The notes under the pieces: generated by a model | What the model saw: the letters and a program-made list of their open reading frames with translations, nothing else | What the model was told of the DNA's origin: nothing | Databases searched by the model: none | Translations under genes and position numbers: made by a program | From: CAIXSC01 sp046349855 | GTDB taxonomy: Bacteria; Planctomycetota; Planctomycetia; Pirellulales; Pirellulaceae | DNA length: 64,000 nucleotides | Direction of reading: 5' to 3' | Assembly (NCBI GenBank): GCA_046349855.1 | Contig: JAXMBM010000004.1 | Coordinates: 62,001 to 126,000, forward strand | Shown here: piece by piece, positions 1-8,890 of the stretch | Position numbering within the stretch: the first letter of the stretch is position 1 | How the letters are laid out: every line of letters begins with the position of its first letter

Positions 1-1
1 C

Positions 2-946
2 AACGGTAACCTGCTCCGCGGCACGGTTTCCCTGCTCGGAGACCGGTACAGCGTGATGCTCGATGCCCAAAACGAGGTCCGGATTCCGGTGGCGGAAGTC
101 GCCCTGCAATGCGCCACAGCCGTCGAAGCGTATCAACATAAGCGGGCCGCCCTGCCGCCAGGACAGTCGGCAGCTCGACTGGACCTGGCCGAATGGTGCC
201 TGCGGTATGGCATGGTGACGCAGGCCGCCGAGGAGGCCACGATTGTGACTCGGCTCGACCCCGATCACCCTCGGCTGACCGGGATATCGCAGAGAATCGA
301 GGCGGCTCAGCGGCCGATGGCCGCTCCGGCGGCGCCGGGAACGGCACCATCCCCCCCGGCGTCGTGGGATCAACTGGAGCAAGTGGCCCGCGATCTGCCC
401 GTAGGGTCGGTCGAGCGGTTCACGGCGGCGATTCAACCCGTCCTGTTGAACCGCTGCGGGGCCAACACGTGTCATGGTCCCGGAGGACGCTCGGATTACC
501 ACCTGCTGCGCCCCCCTTTGGGCCAAACGACGACCCGCCGCTTTACCTTGCGGAATCTGCACGCCACGATGCAGCGGATACAGCGCGATACGGTACCGGA
601 AAGTCCGTTGCTCACGCAGGCTCGCCAGGCTCACGGCGGCGCCTCCGCGCCACCATTCGGCGCCAACGAACAAGCGCAATACGAATCGCTGGCCAGTTGG
701 GTTCGCCAGATCTCGGTGCCGAAAGCACCGGCGGCTCCATTGACCATCGGTCAGGCCGATGCGCAATTGCTGCAGAACACTCCGCTGGCCAGTGGTCAGG
801 CCACGTCGAGCGGGACTGCCGCAGCAGCCGGGAGAGGGGGGCGTCGCGGGTCGGCCGCGGCGGAAGTCCCATCCGGTCCCGACCCGTTTGATCCGGCTGC
901 CTTCAACCGACAATTCGTCGACCCACCCGCTCCTCCTCAGCCCTGA
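2..946 (+). CDS. Exported heme-motif (CX4CH) protein with TPR-like N-terminus, 5' partial
   Basis: The reading frame is already open at base 2, so the N-terminus lies outside the window; the GTG at 53 is only an internal codon. The visible N-terminal part (roughly 100 residues) alternates helices in a TPR-like way (AEWCLRYGMVTQAAEE) and resembles a planctomycete family of unknown role. A Pro/Ala-rich linker follows. At bases 455-475 there is a Cys-X4-Cys-His motif (CGANTCH), preceded by AAIQPVLLNR, the usual context of planctomycete c-type cytochrome domains. The C-terminal 80 residues are low-complexity (Ala/Gly/Ser/Pro). A periplasmic or cell-surface heme protein is inferred. The next gene, rbsK, converges on it. 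Confidence 0.7.
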   Translation, partial: NGNLLRGTVSLLGDRYSVMLDAQNEVRIPVAEVALQCATAVEAYQHKRAALPPGQSAARLDLAEWCLRYGMVTQAAEEATIVTRLDPDHPRLTGISQRIEAAQRPMAAPAAPGTAPSPPASWDQLEQVARDLPVGSVERFTAAIQPVLLNRCGANTCHGPGGRSDYHLLRPPLGQTTTRRFTLRNLHATMQRIQRDTVPESPLLTQARQAHGGASAPPFGANEQAQYESLASWVRQISVPKAPAAPLTIGQADAQLLQNTPLASGQATSSGTAAAAGRGGRRGSAAAEVPSGPDPFDPAAFNRQFVDPPAPPQP

Positions 947-1007
947 CGAGCCGTTGCCGACGTCGCGCGCCCTTCCCACGCGGAACCGGGCGATCACTTC
1001 GGTACGG

Positions 1008-1979
1008 TCAATCTGGGGGGGCGTCGCGCAAGAGTCCCTGACCAGTTTCCAATTCCGACCGTCTGGGGAGGGAAGGCTGAGCGCCGCGCCGCGTGACGCT
1101 GATGGCCGCCGCGTGGAGTGCAAACTCGATAGCGGCCGCCAAGGTGGCTCCTTCCGCCAGTGCCACCGCCAAGGCCCCACTGAATGCATCGCCCGCCGCC
1201 GTGGTGTCGACGGATTTCACCGGGTACGCCGGTTCGGATCGGGCGGTGGTCGAATCGACCCAGGTACAGCCATGTTCCCCACGCGTCACGACGACACTCG
1301 CTGCTCCCTGCTCGCGTAATCGCTCGCCAGCCGCGTGGGCCGAGCCTGCGTCGGAGACAGGAAAGCCGCTCAGTGCGGCGGCTTCCACTTCATTGGGAGT
1401 CAGCACGTCGACCAGTGGCAGAAGGGACGCAGCGGCCAGTCCCGGTACAGCGGGAGCGGGGTTGAGCACGGTCAGGCACCCGGCAGCTCGACCCCGTGCG
1501 AGAAACCGCACCACCGTGTCCAGCGGTGTCTCGAGCGATGCCAGCACCACGCGCGAACGACGAAATAGATCCTCGGGGAGTTCGTCGACCACCGTGGGTC
1601 GCAGTTGAGAATTGGCTCCTGAGGCGACACTGATCAAGTTCCTTCCCTGTTCGTCGACCAGGATCAGGGCCACCCCCGTGGGGACATCGGCCAGTAGGCG
1701 GACGTAGGCCAGATCCAGGCGCTCTCCCTGGAGCGCGGCGAGCGAGTCGCGACCCAGGTCATCGGCACCCACCGCAGCGACAAAGGCGACCGAGCCGCGT
1801 GACAGGCGAGCCGCCGCGACCGCCTGATTGGCTCCCTTCCCGCCAGCAGCCCGATAGAAATCGCCTCCCACCACCGTCTCACCTACCGCGGGCAAACGCG
1901 GTCCACGAACCACCAGATCGACATTGATTGAGCCCAACACCAGCACGTGCTCGGGACGATCGACGGGGGCCAGGGACAT
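1008..1979 (-). CDS. rbsK: Ribokinase (PfkB-family sugar kinase)
   Basis: Cytoplasmic kinase that would phosphorylate D-ribose to ribose-5-phosphate with ATP. The 323-residue product starts with the ribokinase strand VLGSINVDLVV, has the sugar-binding GGKGANQAVAAARL motif near residue 45, and ends with the PfkB signature DTTAAGDAFSGALA holding the anion hole and catalytic Asp. An open frame reaches further upstream to 2126, but the ATG at 1979 is chosen because the family begins here and a GAGGT ribosome-binding site lies about six bases before it. No ribose transporter or rbsD is adjacent, so the substrate within the ribokinase subfamily is inferred from similarity alone. It lies downstream of the amidohydrolase on the same strand after a 227-base gap. 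Confidence 0.88.
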   Translation of the reverse strand: MSLAPVDRPEHVLVLGSINVDLVVRGPRLPAVGETVVGGDFYRAAGGKGANQAVAAARLSRGSVAFVAAVGADDLGRDSLAALQGERLDLAYVRLLADVPTGVALILVDEQGRNLISVASGANSQLRPTVVDELPEDLFRRSRVVLASLETPLDTVVRFLARGRAAGCLTVLNPAPAVPGLAAASLLPLVDVLTPNEVEAAALSGFPVSDAGSAHAAGERLREQGAASVVVTRGEHGCTWVDSTTARSEPAYPVKSVDTTAAGDAFSGALAVALAEGATLAAAIEFALHAAAISVTRRGAQPSLPRRSELETGQGLLRDAPPD

Positions 1980-2155
1980 ACAAGACCTCGGACGGCAGGC
2001 GACGCAGACTTCCCGGAACCGGCGTTGGGTGTACCGTGGCTCGTGCCGCAGTGCAAGCCGGACCATCCTATGGAACCACCGGCGGCGTGGCGTTCGTGAT
2101 CTGGCAACGCTGTCAGCCCCAATCACCTGAACCGTCGCGGCTCACAGCCGGGACC

Positions 2156-2172
2156 ACCGTCCGTGGGACGGT
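2156..2172 (-). terminator. Hairpin between amidohydrolase and rbsK
   Basis: A perfect 7-bp stem (ACCGTCC / GGACGGT) with a 3-base loop lies just after the amidohydrolase stop codon. There is no T-tract, so it is only a possible pause or termination site. Confidence 0.25.
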
Positions 2173-2206
2173 CGCGGCACCACCGCTGGTCGTTTTGTAC
2201 GTCACG

Positions 2207-4003
2207 TCACTCGAATTCCAGCCAGCCGAATCGTTCCGGGCGATGAAATGTGCCGGTGAGCGTGGGGGACAGGGCCAGATAGGCACGCTGCTGCTTGTCG
2301 AAGCGGAACAGATTGATTCGCCAGCGGGCGCCGCGTTTCGGGCACTCTCCCGTGAAGGCGGTCCACGGGATGCGGGCTTCAACGCGCCAGGTCCGCGCCG
2401 ACTCATCGACCCGGACCGCGCTTTCCATGCCGCTGCTCCAGGCGAAATCCTTGCGAGGCAAATCGAGTTTCAGATCCAGGGATTCGCCATTTGGCGCCCA
2501 TTCGTACTCGGTATACGCCTGCGGGCGTTCCGCGTCCGGAGCAATGAATGCTTCCACGACGTCGTTTTCCCACAGTCCGATCCGCTCCTCCCGCTGCTGC
2601 GGAGAAAACACACTCAGCTCGGTGTAAGGGGCCTCATAGCCCAGATACAGGTAGCGGTCGGACCAGAGCAGACGCACGGGAGTGCTCAGTTCGGGCCGCG
2701 CGGTACTGTCGAGCGACTGATACTCGAGTCGGCATGGTTGAGCGTGTTTCCATGCTGGTTCTGCCAACTCCCCGTCGGGAGCAAAATCCTCTTCCAGTCG
2801 CGCCGCGCGTACGGTCGGCAGGGGCAGAGATCGGGCCAGCAGCTTGCGCGCATTATCAAAGTAGATCTTGCGACAGACCTCGGGCGGCAGCGCGATACTG
2901 CTGATGGTCCAATCCCCTTGAATGGGCGTCATGTGAGCCCAGTCGCGATCGGCCGTTTCAAACCACCGCCAGCACTTGACGTAGAAGGTCACCGCGTCGT
3001 CGTCGGTGGGGCGTTCGTGGTCGCCGCCGGAACCGAGAATGAGGCGGTCGTACACCATGAAATCGGTGGCGAACAGGATCCGGTTCTGGTGCTTGATAAA
3101 CAACTGTCGGACCGCGTCCGGCGGATGCCGGCCGATCTCGGGGATGCGTGCCGCTACATCCGCCAGCATGTTGGGACGTGCTGTGAGTGCCTGATCGACC
3201 CACGCCAGATCCTCGGCATTGTTGGCGAAATGCACGCACACAAACGTCGTCCGAGGGTGACGCTCGATGACGCGATCCAGGGCCTCGAGCAATGCTTGAC
3301 GCGGAGGATACCGAGCCGGATCACCGAACCACCAGCTGCGATGATCCTTCAGTTCGGTCCAGCGTTCATTCGACGCATCGTAGGGAAGCCAGAATGCCCG
3401 TGGATCTGCCACATGAATCGACACCGGCAGGCCCAGTTCACCGCATTTACGCCAGACCGCGTCCAGTTTCGGATCGTCGATGGCAATCAATTTACCGGCG
3501 CCGTCGCGCAGGTACAGGCCAAGGCGTTTGAACTCTTTGAGTCCCGCGGCTCCCAGACGGTGTCCTTCGACAATCTGTTGAGCGGCTCGTTCGCTCCAAT
3601 CGGGCGCATCCCAGCCGGCGTAGTCGAGCAGCATGTACGGTACGAAGCGACCCGGATATCGGGCTTCGACAACAGCTCGTACCCGCTCGAAGGCGGAAGG
3701 TTCGCCCGGCTTGTGCGTGACCGTGCCAACTCCCAGCAGCACGCCGATCCCTACTCCGGCTCGATCCAGGATGCCGATCGCCCGATCCAACCGCTCGGGT
3801 GTGGCCTCGACGTGCTGGTGCAGATCGATAATTCGCTTTTCCCGCCGCCAGACTGCGGGCGACAAGGCGTCGGCGCGCGGTCCCGTGGCCATTCTGTTTG
3901 CCGGGCCACCATCGGGCCGCGGTTCATCCGCGCTCAGGTGTGTGGGAGTGACGACAGGCAATAGCAACGCGACGACCGACAGGCTGCCCAGGAACCATTT
4001 CAT
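2207..4003 (-). CDS. Exported amidohydrolase with C-terminal CBM9-like domain
   Basis: 598 residues. The first 25 form a Sec signal peptide (MKWFLGSLSVVALLLPVV), so the protein is exported. Residues about 50-385 are a metal-dependent TIM-barrel hydrolase of the amidohydrolase-2 type: IDLHQHVEA gives the first His-X-His pair, SIHVADP and VCVHFAN supply further histidines, and LFATDFM supplies the late Asp. Residues about 400-598 resemble the family-9-like carbohydrate-binding domain common in planctomycete exported enzymes (VRLLWSDRYLYLGYEA, WRINLFRFDK, RPERFGWLEF). Hydrolysis or decarboxylation of a carboxylated ring or sugar derivative is plausible, but the substrate cannot be read from the sequence. 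It follows mnmE by 28 bases and may share its transcript. Confidence 0.8.
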   Translation of the reverse strand: MKWFLGSLSVVALLLPVVTPTHLSADEPRPDGGPANRMATGPRADALSPAVWRREKRIIDLHQHVEATPERLDRAIGILDRAGVGIGVLLGVGTVTHKPGEPSAFERVRAVVEARYPGRFVPYMLLDYAGWDAPDWSERAAQQIVEGHRLGAAGLKEFKRLGLYLRDGAGKLIAIDDPKLDAVWRKCGELGLPVSIHVADPRAFWLPYDASNERWTELKDHRSWWFGDPARYPPRQALLEALDRVIERHPRTTFVCVHFANNAEDLAWVDQALTARPNMLADVAARIPEIGRHPPDAVRQLFIKHQNRILFATDFMVYDRLILGSGGDHERPTDDDAVTFYVKCWRWFETADRDWAHMTPIQGDWTISSIALPPEVCRKIYFDNARKLLARSLPLPTVRAARLEEDFAPDGELAEPAWKHAQPCRLEYQSLDSTARPELSTPVRLLWSDRYLYLGYEAPYTELSVFSPQQREERIGLWENDVVEAFIAPDAERPQAYTEYEWAPNGESLDLKLDLPRKDFAWSSGMESAVRVDESARTWRVEARIPWTAFTGECPKRGARWRINLFRFDKQQRAYLALSPTLTGTFHRPERFGWLEFE

Positions 4004-4031
4004 CGTGTGGCTTCCCCCATTGGATGCGCCC

Positions 4032-5447
4032 CTACTTGCCGATGCAGAAGCGGCTGAAGATCACATCGAGCAGGTCGTCGGTATAGACCGCGCCGGCGAT
4101 CTGGCCGAGTTCGTCGAGGGCCAGGCGGAGTTCCGCGGCGATCAATTCCTCGCCGCCGTGGTGGCGGGCGAGTTCCCTGGCGGCCTGCAGCGCGGACTGA
4201 GCGCGGACGAGACTGTCGTGACAACGGGCCGCCGTTCCCTGGACGACTCCGATTTCGGCGTCTTCCAGCTGCGCGAGCCGCTGCGACAGGGCGTCGTGCA
4301 GTTCGGCCAACCCAGCCCCCGTTCGGCTGCTCACCGCCATCGCGCCGGCAGCTCGCAGCGCCGCCGCTTCCGGCAGGCCACTGGGAAGATCGCTCTTGGT
4401 GAGCACCACCAGGGTGTCAGCGGCGGCTGCAGTCGCCCACTCCTGCTCGTCCGCGGTCCAGGGGCGACTGGCGTCGAGGCACACCAGACGTAAGCTGGCC
4501 TGCGCATGCTGCTGACGCGCGACAATCTGGGCCTCCGCTGCGACGCCACTCAGCGCCCGCTGCGGTTCGAGGCCGGCAGCATCAACCAACCGTATTTGCC
4601 GGCCTCCCACGCGAATCTCACGCTCGACATAATCCCGCGTCGTACCGGGAAGAGGGGCGACCAATGCTGCCGTCGACCCCACCAGCGCGTTGAACAGGCT
4701 GCTCTTGCCAACGTTCGGCAAACCGACCAGCGCCACGCGCGGTCCGCCGGCAATCGAACCGCGCTCGGTCAGTCGATCGCGGAGCTGAATCAGATCGTCG
4801 AGCGCTGACGACACGGTCGCCGCCACGCTGTCTGCGCTGACGAATTCGATGTCCTCCTCGACAAAATCGAGGCCGGCTTCGAGCTGCGCGAGCAGTTCGA
4901 GCAACTGACTGCGGAGCCGTCGCAGCGGCGCGGCCAAGCCTCCGGCGAGTTGCTCGAGAGCCCTATCGAGTTCGCGGTGGGACCGCGCGTCGATCACTCC
5001 CAGCACGGCTTCCGCCTGAGTCAAGTCGAGCCGACCGGCAAGGAAGGCCCGCAACGTGAATTCGCCGGGAGCTGCCAGACGCGCGCCGGCACGACAGACT
5101 TCCGCCAGCGCGGCTTCCAGTAGCGGTGGAGAACCGGGCAGATGCAATTCGGCCGTCGGCTCCCGGGTGTAGGACCGTCGTCCCGGCCACCAGGCCACCA
5201 GGCAGTCGATGACCGGCCAGGGAGGCGGTAAACGCAGACGGCCCGCGAGCAGCCGGGGAGGCGAAGCGGCCTGCGCGGCGTGGTCGTCGGGCGCGTCCCC
5301 CGGCGAGGGCGTGGTAGCGTCGGCCGGCAGTTCCACCACAGCGCGCCAGCAAGAGGCCGCTGCGGGGCCGCTGATTCGCAGGATGCCGCGCGGAGCGCTG
5401 CCGGGAGCCGAGGCCAGTGCCGCGATGGTATCGGCCACTCCCAGCAT
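4032..5447 (-). CDS. mnmE: tRNA modification GTPase MnmE
   Basis: 471 residues, the usual length. With MnmG it forms the 5-carboxymethylaminomethyl group on U34 of certain tRNAs. An N-terminal tetrahydrofolate-binding domain (TIAALASAPG, GRPGAR-like region) is followed by a helical domain and an inserted Ras-like G domain: G1 is GLPNVGKSSLFN, the G2 region has PGTTRDYVE, G3 is DAAGLE rather than DTAGLE, and G4 is TKSD. The C-terminus is FCIGK, the conserved Cys-containing tail needed for modification. The ATG lies 11 bases after the yidC stop, which is the classical yidC-mnmE order. No mnmG is in the window. Confidence 0.96.
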   Translation of the reverse strand: MLGVADTIAALASAPGSAPRGILRISGPAAASCWRAVVELPADATTPSPGDAPDDHAAQAASPPRLLAGRLRLPPPWPVIDCLVAWWPGRRSYTREPTAELHLPGSPPLLEAALAEVCRAGARLAAPGEFTLRAFLAGRLDLTQAEAVLGVIDARSHRELDRALEQLAGGLAAPLRRLRSQLLELLAQLEAGLDFVEEDIEFVSADSVAATVSSALDDLIQLRDRLTERGSIAGGPRVALVGLPNVGKSSLFNALVGSTAALVAPLPGTTRDYVEREIRVGGRQIRLVDAAGLEPQRALSGVAAEAQIVARQQHAQASLRLVCLDASRPWTADEQEWATAAAADTLVVLTKSDLPSGLPEAAALRAAGAMAVSSRTGAGLAELHDALSQRLAQLEDAEIGVVQGTAARCHDSLVRAQSALQAARELARHHGGEELIAAELRLALDELGQIAGAVYTDDLLDVIFSRFCIGK

Positions 5448-5458
5448 CGATCGATTCC

Positions 5459-7972
5459 TCAGGACCGCGGTTTGCTCGAGCGATCCTCACCCCCACGCCG
5501 TCCAGACTCGGCTGCCGGGGCGTTCGTCGCGGCGGCGTGGAGCCGGCCTTTACGCAGCAACTTGTGCTCCGCAAGGCTCCAGCAGCTCGAAGCCACGAAA
5601 TAGATGCACAGCCCGGATGCCACTTTGAAGAACATCACTCCGATGAAGATCGTCATGAACTTCATCACCTGCTGCTGCATCCGCGTCTGCTCGTCGGTCG
5701 CCGGAGGCGTGAGCAGTTTCTGGTTGACCAGGAACAGGGCGATGGTCACCAGCGGCAGCACGTTGAAGTACGGTCCCAGATATCCGGTCTCGTCCCCCAG
5801 CCAGCCGGGCAGATAGGCCTTCCAGTGGAGGAACATGTCAGGGCCGGACAGGTTGGAGCACCAATCGATGCCGGAAAACAGCGACGCTCCCCGCAATTCA
5901 ATATCGATCGACAGGCAGCGGTAAAGGCCAATGAAGATCGGCAACTGGCAGAGAGCCAGCAAGCAGCCGCCAAACGGATTGTAGTTGTGTTGCCGGAAGA
6001 GCTCCTGCTGAGCCTTCACACGCTTTTCCGGCTCGGACTTGTACTTCTCGGCGATCTTCTTGATCTCCGGCGAGAGCTCCTGCATCTTCTGCGCGTTCTT
6101 GGTGGCTCGATGACTGATCGGCAACATGCAGCTGCGGACCAGTAGCGTGAGCATCACGATCGCAATGCCATAGTTGCCGACCATGTCGTAGAACAGGTGC
6201 AGGATGCGCGACAGCGGGCGAGAGACGAATCCAAACCAGCCGTAGTCGTTCAGTTCGGTGAGGCTCACATACCCGCGACCTTCGGCAGCTTCCTGATTGT
6301 ACGCCGCCAGAATATCGGGATCCTTCGGACCGGCGAACACGGTGAACGTGTGTTTCAGCGGCTGCTCGGGCGTGATCGTGGTGACTTCACTCACCAGGAA
6401 AAAACTGGTGTTAAGCGTCCGGTTGTGGCTCTTGGGAACGAGTGCCGCCGAATCCACGGCAATCGCGCTGGCGCGGCGAAAGACCCCGGCACCGCCGTCC
6501 TCGGCACGCGGCATGGTGAGCACGGCAAAGTAATTGGCATCGACGCCGATGTAACGCACGCCGCGGTTGGCCGCCGGCTCGTTGTCGGCAAAAATCGGCA
6601 CGTCGGAATTGCCCCCCTGATCCGACTTCTGCACGGCTTGCTTGTAGATTTCCGGGGCCCGCTTCCAGACCATCCCCGAGCCATCGGTACGCACGACGAC
6701 GTCCCGCGCACCGCTCTTGTTCATGTACCACCAGCCCTCGAGTGGCAGGCCGCTGGGGCCCGCCAGGCGATACGCCACCTGCCGGCTCGGTACGTCCAGC
6801 GAGCGGATCTCGACGGTGAAATCCAGGTGGTAGAACCGCGCTGCCGGATTGTCGCGCTGGTCGGGCGGGGCGGCCGTCAGCGAGTAGCGTTTGACGATTT
6901 CCAGCCGCCCGGCGTGGCCGATGGCCCGCAGCTTGTCGGCCGGAATCTCGTAGCGGAATTCGACCGCACCTTCCTCGGCCCGGACCACCTCCCAGGTTAC
7001 CTGTCCGAGGGGCGGCAAGGTGCGAATCTCCGGCTCGTTCTGTCGAGCCGTCACCGACTCGCCGTCCGTGGCCAACGTGTCGAGGGTGAGTACGAACGAG
7101 GCGGGCGAGCCCTCCAACGGTTCATAGTCACTCTGACGCTCGGGACGAATGACGTCCAGTGGTCGGCGAGCGAGCGTCGCCGTGTAAGTCAAAGTCTGCT
7201 CACCACGCCGCACTTTCAGTTCCAGCGAGCTGCCCGGGGGTAACGATTCCAGCACCGTGTGCAGATCCGCGTCGCCGGTCACTCCCTGACCGTTGGCCGA
7301 AAGGAGGATGTCCCCTACGGCGAGACCCGCCGGTGCACCGGCCGTCCCCGCGGCAGCGTTCGCGGCCGGAGTACCTTTCCCCACCATCCCCACGATCGCA
7401 CCGCTGCCATCGGGCGCGGTTTTCAGCGCCAGATGCCCCAGGTAGCCGTGTTTCTGTTCCAGGTCTCGATACAGCGGACTGGTCATTTCGATGCGCTGCA
7501 CGGCGGCTCCGCGACTGCTCAGCGTTACCAGCATGCGATAACCGCTGGCGGGATCGAGCGAACCGAGCGAGGCGTAGACCAGCGGCGCGGCGGCACGCAC
7601 GGGAGGAGCAGGTGGTGGAGCCGCTGATTCGGGCGCACCGGGCGTGGTTGATGGCGGGGCGTCTGCCGGAGCGGGCGGTTTATCGGGAGCCGCCGACGCA
7701 TCGGCCGGCCCCACCTCCGGCGTGCTCTTTCCTGCGGGCGCTGCCGTCTGGTCCGGAGTCGGGGAGGTCTTGGACGAGTCTCCGGACGCCGCCTTGTCCT
7801 GGGACGAACCTTTGTCCTTGGCAGGGCCCGGGGCGGTCGGCTCGGCCTCGCCCGGGGCGGCCGCAAGCATCTCCGACTCGTCGGCGGGAGGGTGCAGCCA
7901 GGCGTTCAGCAACAGGTGCGTTCCCATGATGAACGCGGCGAGCACGCAAAACAGGGCAAGGCGTTTTTCCAC
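5459..7972 (-). CDS. yidC: Membrane protein insertase YidC with PDZ-like insertion
   Basis: 837 residues, starting with GTG. It inserts proteins into the cytoplasmic membrane with or without SecYEG. An N-terminal anchor helix (residues 4-24) is followed by a Pro/Ala/Ser-rich linker of about 100 residues and the periplasmic beta domain. The insertase core lies near residues 590-820: MLTLLVRSCMLP carries the conserved intramembrane Arg, followed by the cytoplasmic helical hairpin (RATKNAQKMQEL) and several membrane segments including PIFIGLYRCL and VASGLCIYFVASSCW. Residues about 190-270 look like a PDZ domain (GLAVGDILLSANGQGV), which E. coli YidC lacks. It sits directly upstream of mnmE. rpmH and rnpA, the usual upstream neighbours, are not found here. 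Confidence 0.94.
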   Translation of the reverse strand: MEKRLALFCVLAAFIMGTHLLLNAWLHPPADESEMLAAAPGEAEPTAPGPAKDKGSSQDKAASGDSSKTSPTPDQTAAPAGKSTPEVGPADASAAPDKPPAPADAPPSTTPGAPESAAPPPAPPVRAAAPLVYASLGSLDPASGYRMLVTLSSRGAAVQRIEMTSPLYRDLEQKHGYLGHLALKTAPDGSGAIVGMVGKGTPAANAAAGTAGAPAGLAVGDILLSANGQGVTGDADLHTVLESLPPGSSLELKVRRGEQTLTYTATLARRPLDVIRPERQSDYEPLEGSPASFVLTLDTLATDGESVTARQNEPEIRTLPPLGQVTWEVVRAEEGAVEFRYEIPADKLRAIGHAGRLEIVKRYSLTAAPPDQRDNPAARFYHLDFTVEIRSLDVPSRQVAYRLAGPSGLPLEGWWYMNKSGARDVVVRTDGSGMVWKRAPEIYKQAVQKSDQGGNSDVPIFADNEPAANRGVRYIGVDANYFAVLTMPRAEDGGAGVFRRASAIAVDSAALVPKSHNRTLNTSFFLVSEVTTITPEQPLKHTFTVFAGPKDPDILAAYNQEAAEGRGYVSLTELNDYGWFGFVSRPLSRILHLFYDMVGNYGIAIVMLTLLVRSCMLPISHRATKNAQKMQELSPEIKKIAEKYKSEPEKRVKAQQELFRQHNYNPFGGCLLALCQLPIFIGLYRCLSIDIELRGASLFSGIDWCSNLSGPDMFLHWKAYLPGWLGDETGYLGPYFNVLPLVTIALFLVNQKLLTPPATDEQTRMQQQVMKFMTIFIGVMFFKVASGLCIYFVASSCWSLAEHKLLRKGRLHAAATNAPAAESGRRGGEDRSSKPRS

Positions 7973-8027
7973 GGCGTCAACTTTCTTCAGGCAAACTGTC
8001 TCAAGACCATTCCCGCGCGGCCCTCGG

Positions 8028-8050
8028 CCACCTCCCTCGGAGGGGGGTGG
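8028..8050 (-). terminator. GC-rich hairpin between phosphoesterase and yidC
   Basis: A 10-bp stem (with one G-T pair) and a 3-base loop stand between the phosphoesterase stop at 8069 and the yidC start at 7972. It lacks a T-tract, so termination is possible but unproven. Confidence 0.35.
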
Positions 8051-8068
8051 AGGACGGGTACCACCCGC

Positions 8069-8818
8069 TTAGCGCCCCTCGCGGAGCCGGTCCCCGAGGA
8101 AATCGTCGAGCTCGGGGATGGCGTAAATCTTCTGCGCCGTGGTATCCACCGGATAGGCCACTCGCCGAAATTCTACGCGTTCGTCATCCAGCACCGCGTA
8201 ACTCGACCGTGGATCACCGTCGCGCGGCTGTCCGACGCTCCCGACGTTGATCATGAGTTTCTCGGTCCCCAGGTGCAGGCGATAACCTATCTCCTGCGGG
8301 CTGGCGAATTTACCGGCGGCGGTGAAAACTCCCGGAACGTGCGAATGGCCTTGGAAACAGTAGCGGTCGATGAGGGCAAACAGGCGTTCCAGCTTGCGGG
8401 CGTTGTAAATGTCCTCGGGAAAAACATATTCGTTCAGCGGATTACGCACCGAACCGTGGACGAACAGACAATGTCCGTCACGCACGATCGTCGGCCGGCT
8501 CATCAGGAATCGCCAGCGGCGAGCGACCTGGTCCGGGTCGCCCGAGTCCTGTTCCAGTTGAGCCCGCGTCCAGAAGATGGCTCGCTCCGCCCCGCTGCTG
8601 AATCCTTCCGGATTGAAGCAGGCGGCCTCGTCGTGATTTCCCAGCACGCAGGTCTGAAAGCCCATGGCCAGGTCGAGGCATTCCCGCGGATTGGGGCCGT
8701 AGCCGACGATATCACCCAGGCAGACGATGTGAGAGATCCCCTGGGACGCGATATCGGCGAGGACCGCTTGCAGGGCCTCGAGGTTGCCGTGGATGTCGCT
8801 GATGATGGCCCGCTTCAC
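8069..8818 (-). CDS. Calcineurin-like metallophosphoesterase, third of three tandem copies
   Basis: 249 residues with the full motif set of the metallophosphoesterase fold: SDIHGN near the N-terminus (first metal site), CLGDIVGYGPNP (second), GNHDEA (bridging Asn and catalytic His), VHGS and GHSHVPG near the C-terminus. Family members of this length hydrolyse phosphodiesters or act as Ser/Thr phosphatases, and the substrate is unknown. It reads closest to the copy at 9675-10424, sharing YVFPEDIYNARK/QRK and INVGSVGQPRD-type segments, and less closely to the middle copy. It is followed by yidC after 96 bases. Confidence 0.88.
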   Translation of the reverse strand: MKRAIISDIHGNLEALQAVLADIASQGISHIVCLGDIVGYGPNPRECLDLAMGFQTCVLGNHDEAACFNPEGFSSGAERAIFWTRAQLEQDSGDPDQVARRWRFLMSRPTIVRDGHCLFVHGSVRNPLNEYVFPEDIYNARKLERLFALIDRYCFQGHSHVPGVFTAAGKFASPQEIGYRLHLGTEKLMINVGSVGQPRDGDPRSSYAVLDDERVEFRRVAYPVDTTAQKIYAIPELDDFLGDRLREGR

Positions 8819-8890
8819 GCCATACGCCCCCCACGGGCGGACGAGGATCGATCGTCAAAAGTCGCAGGATAAGAGCCCCCCTGGCGCGGG

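Noticed and set aside
1928..3964. 678-codon open frame on the plus strand
   Set aside because: It is antisense to the amidohydrolase, which has a signal peptide, metal motifs and a CBM9-like domain. The plus frame has no recognisable motif and is a product of high-GC codon use.
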